From NCBI RefSeq assembly GCF_003967015.1, contig NZ_AP017560.1, positions 3,904,048 through 3,968,047 on the forward strand: a stretch of DNA of 64,000 nt. Direction: 5' to 3'. The notes beneath the pieces were generated by a model. That model saw only the letters and a program-made list of their open reading frames with translations. It was not told the origin of the DNA and ran no database searches. This stretch comes from Pseudanabaena sp. ABRG5-3 (GTDB taxonomy: Bacteria; Cyanobacteriota; Cyanobacteriia; Pseudanabaenales; Pseudanabaenaceae). Positions within the stretch are counted from its first letter, which is position 1. Every line of letters starts with the position of its first letter. This document shows, piece after piece, positions 58,866-64,000 of the stretch. The position numbers and the translations under genes are program-made.

Positions 58866-59216
58866 TTAGTTTTTGGACTTGTCTTCGTCATCGATCTCGA
58901 CATCGATCGCTGAGGCAGAGACCAAGCGTTTGCGCTCTTCAATCTCAACAGTTAAATTTTCGACAGTTTCTTTTAAATTCTGGATTTGCATATTCTGGTT
59001 ACGCATCTCGATGGATTTTTGCAAGCCAGACCAAACACTAAAAATCCAAGCTAAGACTGCACCTAAGCCCATTGCTAAAATTAGCTCTACGGAAATCGGT
59101 GCGGCGACTTTAAGTTGGGGAATGATTTGGATAGGAGCCGCAGCAGTATTTTCTAGGGCAAACAGTACTAAAGCAAGAGCAACGACAAAAATAACAACAA
59201 AATTAAGCTGACGCAC
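58866..59216 (-). CDS. LapA-domain (DUF1049) membrane protein
   Basis: About 116 residues from GTG 59216, preceded by AAGG nine bases upstream; a TTG at 59270 has no ribosome site. Two membrane helices (RQLNFVVIFVVALALVLFAL, then VELILAMGLGAVLAWIFSVW), ENTAAAPIQ between them, then a coiled-coil tail (QNLKETVENLTVEIEERKRL). LapA-like proteins are involved in envelope or lipopolysaccharide assembly; in cyanobacteria the role is unknown. Confidence 0.82.
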   Translation of the reverse strand: MRQLNFVVIFVVALALVLFALENTAAAPIQIIPQLKVAAPISVELILAMGLGAVLAWIFSVWSGLQKSIEMRNQNMQIQNLKETVENLTVEIEERKRLVSASAIDVEIDDEDKSKN

Positions 59217-59292
59217 AGTGATTAAACCTTGTTTTTTAAAAAATTTCTTAGCTAATGGTTTATCAAACAATGATCACAATGTCTATAGAGCA

Positions 59293-59324
59293 GTTTTCAA
59301 ATGAGCATAGACTCATTTGAAAAC
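59293..59324. terminator. hairpin between the LapA-like gene and the next gene upstream
   Basis: GTTTTCAAATGAG-catagа-free loop-CTCATTTGAAAAC, 13-bp arms; probably ends the transcript of the gene at 59393-59698. Confidence 0.55.
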
Positions 59325-59392
59325 CTCAAATCACCCTCAGTAAAGGCTTTCGGTTTTTATGTTACCTAGGTCAATATGAAGACTAATAGAAT

Positions 59393-59698
59393 TTAAGCCT
59401 TTACCGCAGTTTTGCGTACACCTGATATTTTGGAATTGTTACGCTTAATTTCTTCTTCGGTGAGCGGCACAATATCAATGTGATTAAATAATGTGGTGAC
59501 GAAGGTAAAGAGCAGAAATGGTAGAGATGTCACTACAATTAAGCCTACTGCACCAAAGGAATAAACGGGTTTACTCATTAGGGAGAGTGCTGCCGCAAGG
59601 GAGGCAAAAATTACACCTAACCAAACAATTACCTGACCCAGAATGTCGCTGAGAGTAAGGGTACAAACAAAGCGATACTTACCAATGTCGTTCATCAT
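59393..59698 (-). CDS. conserved small membrane protein, 101 aa
   Basis: 101 residues: KYRFVCTLTLSDILGQVIVW, LGVIFASLAAALSLMSKPVY, FGAVGLIVVTSLPFLLFTFV, then HIDIVPLTEEE. Three membrane helices with a short charged tail. Resembles conserved cyanobacterial hypothetical proteins; no function known. Confidence 0.75.
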   Translation of the reverse strand: MMNDIGKYRFVCTLTLSDILGQVIVWLGVIFASLAAALSLMSKPVYSFGAVGLIVVTSLPFLLFTFVTTLFNHIDIVPLTEEEIKRNNSKISGVRKTAVKA

Positions 59699-59861
59699 AT
59701 TGCACCAATTTAAGGTAGTTTTTAAAAATTAATTGTTGATTCAATTATTTAAGTCATTGTGTTAGTTCACAGTATACGAACCGTCTTTAAATTTTGGGGT
59801 TACGTTTTATTGAGAACATAGGCTAAACCTCTACTCAATTGTGTATTTCGGATTAAAAACT

Positions 59862-60719
59862 ATGTGGGATGAAATTGCGATCGCCATTTCGCAGGCAACG
59901 GGTGCAAAATTTACGAGCGATCACCGTCAAGCGCAGTCAGGTGGCTGCATTAACCAGACCACTAAAATATCCGATGGAAAGCGTGATTTTTTTGTAAAAA
60001 CGAATACCGCCAATCAGTTAGATATGTTTGTGGCGGAGGCGATCGCACTTCAACAAATGTATGCGACTAAAACAATGCGCGTACCGCAACCGATCTGCTG
60101 GGGGATTGCTGGTGAGGCGGCTTATTTGGTGATGGAAAATCTGGATTTGGGGGGTGGTCAAGATTGGGAAGCGATGGGTTGTCATCTGGCGGCGATGCAT
60201 CGGGTAACGAGCGATCGCGGTTTTGGCTGGGATCGCGACAATACGATTGGTGCAACTCCCCAGATTAACAATTGGACAATTAGTTGGCTTGATTTCTGGC
60301 GTGAATATCGGCTCGCTTTTCAAATTCGTTTAGCTAAGCGCAAAGGTTGGCGCTGCAGTATTCCCGAAGAGAAAATCTATGAGGCTCTACCTAAATTTTT
60401 TCGCGATTACCAACCACAACCCTCAATGGTGCATGGGGATCTCTGGGGTGGAAATGCTGCCTTTATCAAGGGTGAGCCTGTGATTTTTGATCCTGCGCTA
60501 TATTTTGGCGATCGCGAAGTGGATTTAGCAATGACTGAGTTATTTGGCGGCTTTCCATCGCAGTTTTATCGCGCCTACAATGCGGCTTATCCCCTTGATG
60601 CTGGCTACAAAGAGCGCAAGACTCTCTACAATCTCTATCACATTCTCAATCACTTCAATCTCTTTGGCGGCGGCTACGGCTCCCAAGCTAATCGGATGAT
60701 TGACAGTATCTGCCAATAA
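59862..60719 (+). CDS. fructosamine kinase family protein
   Basis: 285 residues from ATG 59862 (an upstream GTG at 59841 adds seven residues). QSGGCINQTTKISDGKRDFF, VKTNTANQLDMFVAEA, the catalytic VHGDLWGGNAAFI and DPALYFGDREVDLAMTELFG are typical of the FN3K-related kinase family. Phosphorylates ketosamines on glycated proteins, aiding repair. A perfect hairpin overlaps the stop. Confidence 0.92.
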   Translation: MWDEIAIAISQATGAKFTSDHRQAQSGGCINQTTKISDGKRDFFVKTNTANQLDMFVAEAIALQQMYATKTMRVPQPICWGIAGEAAYLVMENLDLGGGQDWEAMGCHLAAMHRVTSDRGFGWDRDNTIGATPQINNWTISWLDFWREYRLAFQIRLAKRKGWRCSIPEEKIYEALPKFFRDYQPQPSMVHGDLWGGNAAFIKGEPVIFDPALYFGDREVDLAMTELFGGFPSQFYRAYNAAYPLDAGYKERKTLYNLYHILNHFNLFGGGYGSQANRMIDSICQ

Positions 60720-60750
60720 GAAAGAGCGCTTTGCGCTCTTTCTTATTGGC
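60712..60750. terminator. fructosamine kinase gene terminator
   Basis: GCCAATAAGAAAGAGCGC-ttt-GCGCTCTTTCTTATTGGC; the left arm covers the last codons and stop of the gene. Confidence 0.8.
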
Positions 60751-60773
60751 TGGTGTTACGTGGAAGCTTACAA

Positions 60774-60880
60774 GACCCTCTCCCCTAGCCCCTCTCCCAA
60801 AAGGGGAGAGGGGAACAAGAAATTAGTCTTGCTCCTCCTCTCCCTTAATGGGAGAGGGGGCTGGGGGGTGAGGGCGATAT
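60774..60880. repeat. interspersed C-rich/G-rich repeat
   Basis: CCCTCTCCCCTAGCCCCTCT ... inverted partner ending GGGGGCTGGGGGGTGAGGG. Same family as 40376-40472. Confidence 0.6.
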
Positions 60881-60910
60881 TTGTTCCACGTAACATCAGT
60901 TATTGGTATT

Positions 60911-61582
60911 TTAAGCGGTTGCTTCTTGTTCGCTTTCGATTTGTTCGCTTTCGATTAAAGGCGATCGCAAGCAGAGGTAAATCAATGCGCCGACTAGGGG
61001 AACTAGGGCAATAAATGTAAAAAAGCGATCGTCGGTCATGCCGCGTCTTTCCATGTCATCACTTAGTAACCAAGGAAATAACAGCGACAACATGCAGAAG
61101 TCTAAAGTCATCACATGGATAAATCGGCTAGTTTGCCATTGCTGGATAAAGTCTCCCCAGTCACCATTGGCGAATCCATAGACCAAAAAGTAAATGGCGA
61201 TCGCGCTAAGTCCAATCCCTGTCCAGCGTGACTCTAAGGCGGAAATCAGTCGATTCTTTTTGCCGATAAAGGTGGGGTTTGGTTCGCGCAGGGCAAAGTA
61301 GGGAAGTAGGGCGAAGGCTCCGACCAAAAATGAGAGACTGCCAAATAGCCAAGCGGGTACTTTTTGTCCGCGTCCATCGCTGGCTAGCATACAGGCATAA
61401 ATGAATGGGAATACGCCCATGAGGTTAAACAGGGCAACGATCAGGGCATTTGTGCCTTGCCAGTCTCCCGTACTCAATTTGAGAATTAGTTGCAAGGTAT
61501 CGGGGCGATCGGGCGGCGCAAAGATGAAGGCATAGACCGAAAATAAAATCCAAATCAACCAAAATCCAAGTTTATTAGGCAT
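60911..61582 (-). CDS. DUF2834 integral membrane protein
   Basis: 223 residues with six or so membrane helices; FWLIWILFSVYAFIFAPPDR and ALFNLMGVFPFIYACMLASD are the family's signature. Acidic C-terminus (two IESEQ copies). Conserved in cyanobacteria; function unknown. Confidence 0.8.
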   Translation of the reverse strand: MPNKLGFWLIWILFSVYAFIFAPPDRPDTLQLILKLSTGDWQGTNALIVALFNLMGVFPFIYACMLASDGRGQKVPAWLFGSLSFLVGAFALLPYFALREPNPTFIGKKNRLISALESRWTGIGLSAIAIYFLVYGFANGDWGDFIQQWQTSRFIHVMTLDFCMLSLLFPWLLSDDMERRGMTDDRFFTFIALVPLVGALIYLCLRSPLIESEQIESEQEATA

Positions 61583-61731
61583 AAATCAAATAGTTGCTTA
61601 CTAGTCCTATTAAAACCTAGAAATAGTTTTGGTGATAAGTAGCGATCATCTTGGTCAGTTTATTTAGTGCAAAATCAAATTAGAGACTTTGGTATAATTT
61701 CATATAAGTTGATCCTATGCCCTAGACAGCT

Positions 61732-61953
61732 ATGACTATCCAAAAGATTCGCGAACAAGTTCTAGATTTAACTGAAGAGGAGCGTTGGGAGTTGATCGAT
61801 ATATTAATGAAATCGCTAAGAACAAAACCACCGTTAGCTATCAAAAATCGCGGTATTGCGGCGAGTTTAGTAGGTATTGCTAAGACTGATGCACCTGCTC
61901 CTACGGATGAAGAAGTTAAAGCTATTTTAGAAACAAGGTTGTTGCAGAAGTAA
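61732..61953 (+). CDS. antitoxin of a PIN toxin pair
   Basis: 73 residues: TIQKIREQVLDLTEEERWEL, IDILMKSLRTKPPLA, then APTDEEVKAILETRLLQK. A short helical addiction-module antitoxin; starts 4 bp before the toxin's upstream limit. Intact. Confidence 0.78.
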   Translation: MTIQKIREQVLDLTEEERWELIDILMKSLRTKPPLAIKNRGIAASLVGIAKTDAPAPTDEEVKAILETRLLQK

Positions 61954-61957
61954 CCTT

Positions 61958-62374
61958 ATGAAGGTCTTATTTGATACGAATGTTTTATTAGATGCTCTTC
62001 TAGTTCGTGTTCCCTTTGCCGAAAATGCTGCATATCTACTAGAGGCAGTGGAAATAGGCAAGATTCAAGGATTTATTTCAGCAACTACCATTACGGACAT
62101 TTATTATTTGGTCAAACGTCATACTAAAAGTGACGAAACAGCGATCGCGACGATTTCTAAATTATTGATTTTGATGGAAGTTTGTTTAGTAGATCGTGGG
62201 GTTATTCAACAAGCTATCGATCTAAATTTGACTGATTTTGAGGATGCTGTTCAGGTTGCGGCGGCGATGGAAGCAAAATTAGATGCGATCGTTACTCGTG
62301 ATGTTGCAGGTTTTATCGGTTCTCCAATATTAGTAATGTCACCAGAAGAATTAGTAAACCAGTTAGGTCAATAG
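61958..62374 (+). CDS. PIN-domain VapC-like toxin
   Basis: 138 residues with the PIN acidic site: Asp6 in KVLFDTNVLLDALL, Glu in AATITDIYYLV region, Asp in DFEDAVQVAAAM and TRD in DAIVTRDVAGF. Complete, unlike the PIN stubs elsewhere. Predicted RNase. Confidence 0.88.
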   Translation: MKVLFDTNVLLDALLVRVPFAENAAYLLEAVEIGKIQGFISATTITDIYYLVKRHTKSDETAIATISKLLILMEVCLVDRGVIQQAIDLNLTDFEDAVQVAAAMEAKLDAIVTRDVAGFIGSPILVMSPEELVNQLGQ

Positions 62375-62377
62375 AAT

Positions 62378-63916
62378 TCAATTTTGCCATTCCTTTTCGA
62401 TGCGCTCTAGGTCTTTGATTGCGCCGAGTTGTTGATAGATGGTTTTGGCTTTGTCGTAATATTGCTGAGCAAGGGAGAGATTGCCACGTTGTTTTTCGAG
62501 CAAGGCAAAATCAAAACTAACCATAGCTATATCCACGCGATCGCCTAATTCAGTTTTTAATTGCAAAGATTGCCTGTAGAGAGACTCGGCTGCATCCCAG
62601 TTGCCTCGATTGCGCTCAATGTCTCCCAATACTCCCCAAGAACTTGCCATACCATCGCGATCGCCTAATTCAGTTTTTAATTGCAAAGATTGCCTGTAGA
62701 GAGACTCGGCTGCATCCCAGTTGCCTCGATTGCGCTCGATGTCTCCCAATACTCCCCAAGAAGTTGCTATAAGCGAGCGATCATCTAATTCAGTACTCAA
62801 TTGCAAAGATTGCCTGTAGAGAGATTCTGCCGCATCCCAGTTGCCACGGTAGCGCTCAATGTCTCCCAATTGTCCCCAAGAAGTTGCCATCATCGAGCGA
62901 TCATCTAATTCAATAATCAATTGCAAAGACTGCCTATAGAGAGATTCTGCCGTGTCCCAGTTACCACGCTCACGCTCGATGTCTCCTAATACTCCCCAGA
63001 TGTAAGCAATACCTCTTCGATCTTCTAGTTTTTCTAGGATTTGTAGGGATTCTTTATAAAGTGATTCCGCTTTATCCCAATAGCAAAGGAACTTATACAT
63101 ATTAGCTAAGCTATTAAGGGAGTAGGTCAGATCGTAGTCACGCTTGAATTTTTTTTGAAGCGTGATCGCCTTATTTAGATAGGTTTTCGCCAACTCAATT
63201 TCAAGCTTTAAATTTTCTGTTTCACCTATACATACTCGCTCAGCATAAGCCCTTCCCAATTGAGCATAAATTGGTTCAATATTGGCGCTATCTTCACCCC
63301 AAGTTGTTAATGCTTCTGCAAGTGAAGATTCTAATTGTTTAATCGAAAGAACCGAACTTGATTTTTGAGGATTATCGATTGGCTTGAATATAGGATCTTT
63401 GCCAGAATCATTAATTGGCAAATTCAACTTCGCAAAGCCAAACTGAAACGTCCCACCACTGCGCCAACTCCAAAAATCGGGCGCTTTTTGGGCGACTTCC
63501 ACTAATACCGCCGAAGGCAACCACAACACCATCGGCAAAGGATAACCCCGCAAAGCCTCTCGCGTCCATTGCAAATAACCCAGAAAGCTATCTAACTTTT
63601 CGCGATTATTCGCCCCCAAATTACTTAACTTCTCGGCTCCCAATACCGTCGCGATCGCTTGTTGATTCATATCAATCTGCCCATCGATCAAAGCCTGCAA
63701 CAAACTCGGCTCATCAGGATTTAACGCTAACCGATAGACCTTTACCCCCTGCGCTCCTAACTCCTGCTCATAGCGACGAATTATCTCCTGCCGCATTGCC
63801 GAGTTATCACATACCGCCAGCAAAACCTGTAAAGTTCCTAAACCAGCCTCAAGGGATACGACCAAGCGATCGTAAACCTTTGCATTTTCGTCATTGAGAA
63901 CGATTAAGTCTGACAT
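62378..63916 (-). CDS. TPR protein with P-loop-like N-terminal domain
   Basis: 512 residues. N-terminal ~180 residues resemble the degenerate AAA/STAND-like domain of cyanobacterial TPR proteins (FLGYLQWTREALRGYPLPMV, WLPSAVLVEVAQKAPDFWSW). The remainder is 40-residue tetratricopeptide repeats (GDIERNRGNWDAAESLYRQS). Several units are almost identical in DNA as well. Likely a protein-interaction scaffold; no catalytic motif seen. Confidence 0.8.
   Translation of the reverse strand: MSDLIVLNDENAKVYDRLVVSLEAGLGTLQVLLAVCDNSAMRQEIIRRYEQELGAQGVKVYRLALNPDEPSLLQALIDGQIDMNQQAIATVLGAEKLSNLGANNREKLDSFLGYLQWTREALRGYPLPMVLWLPSAVLVEVAQKAPDFWSWRSGGTFQFGFAKLNLPINDSGKDPIFKPIDNPQKSSSVLSIKQLESSLAEALTTWGEDSANIEPIYAQLGRAYAERVCIGETENLKLEIELAKTYLNKAITLQKKFKRDYDLTYSLNSLANMYKFLCYWDKAESLYKESLQILEKLEDRRGIAYIWGVLGDIERERGNWDTAESLYRQSLQLIIELDDRSMMATSWGQLGDIERYRGNWDAAESLYRQSLQLSTELDDRSLIATSWGVLGDIERNRGNWDAAESLYRQSLQLKTELGDRDGMASSWGVLGDIERNRGNWDAAESLYRQSLQLKTELGDRVDIAMVSFDFALLEKQRGNLSLAQQYYDKAKTIYQQLGAIKDLERIEKEWQN
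62520..63000. repeat. 120-bp tandem repeats inside the TPR gene
   Basis: Blocks starting near 62521 and 62641 are nearly identical (CGATCGCCTAATTCAGTTTT, then TTGCAAAGATTGCCTGTAGA), with two or more further copies upstream at higher divergence. Unit size 120 bp = 40 codons = one TPR. Confidence 0.8.
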
Positions 63917-63942
63917 TTTCTCTTGCTACGTTTACAGGTTTT

Positions 63943-64000
63943 GCCCCCTAGCCCCCAATACTGGGGGAACAAGATTTTCTTGAAGTCCCCCAGTATTGGG
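63943..64000. repeat. interspersed CCCC/GGGG repeat, truncated by the window end
   Basis: CCCCCTAGCCCCCAATACTG ... GGGGGAACAAG ... CCCCCAGTATTGGG; the stem CCCAATACTGGGGG is nearly self-complementary. Continues beyond 64000. Confidence 0.5.

Noticed and set aside
63415-63897. 160-codon plus-strand frame
   Set aside because: Antisense to the TPR protein's conserved N-terminal domain; Pro/Ser-rich shadow frame.

Overview
The window looks like chromosomal DNA of a filamentous or Pseudanabaena-like cyanobacterium. The HIP1 octamer GCGATCGC and its core recur throughout. Many genes belong to families nearly confined to cyanobacteria: DUF2949, PxcA, the TLP40-like cyclophilin, DUF3120, DUF2973/DUF2605, DUF3318, CGLD27, a PatA-like regulator, and the small RNA Yfr1 upstream of trxA. 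All assignments come from reading the sequence; no database search was run.

Layout. 1-12 kb: housekeeping and signalling (end of a DsbA-like lipoprotein gene, two sensor kinases, moaD, phoH, a cyclophilin, pxcA, the pyruvate dehydrogenase E2). 12-16.3 kb: an accessory island with two copies of a cassette (small conserved protein plus retropepsin-like protease) and two antitoxin genes whose toxins are reduced to stubs. 16.3-24 kb: DUF3120, an AmpG-like transporter, yfr1 with a ~70-bp repeat array, trxA, pyrR, and cobM/cbiD behind a SpoIID-like gene. 24-28 kb: a NACHT-GUN4 fusion protein, an intact toxin-antitoxin pair between direct repeats, a DUF2283/nuclease-like pair and a PatA-like regulator. 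29-35.8 kb: mostly housekeeping (fasciclin, DUF1636, mazG, tRNA-Leu, gatB), plus an xisI gene broken by a 93-bp element. 36-44 kb: three insertion sequences with readable ends and target duplications, mixed with DUF3318, CGLD27 and folC. 44-48 kb: a Roco (LRR-Roc-COR) protein and a toxin-antitoxin cluster that includes a VapC/DUF433 fusion. 48-57 kb: a CysQ-like phosphatase, an SDR, a six-gene small-GTPase/roadblock/protoglobin/V4R/PATAN cluster, and a second NACHT protein. 57-64 kb: PPC-domain protein, scpA, LapA-like protein, fructosamine kinase family protein, an intact PIN toxin pair and a TPR protein with recently amplified repeats.

Three themes stand out. (1) The cluster at 49.8-54.0 kb is all on one strand. 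It combines an MglA-like GTPase, two nearly identical roadblock proteins, a haem-binding protoglobin, a V4R-like protein and a PATAN protein, and is the best candidate for an undescribed signalling system. (2) Several antitoxin genes keep only the first few to 18 codons of their toxin partner, and in one case the stub is fused in frame to a DUF433 gene. (3) Intergenic DNA is full of ~75-115 bp palindromic elements flanked by TA. Their stem arms differ between copies yet stay complementary, and two have inserted into genes so precisely that the original reading frame can be reconstructed.
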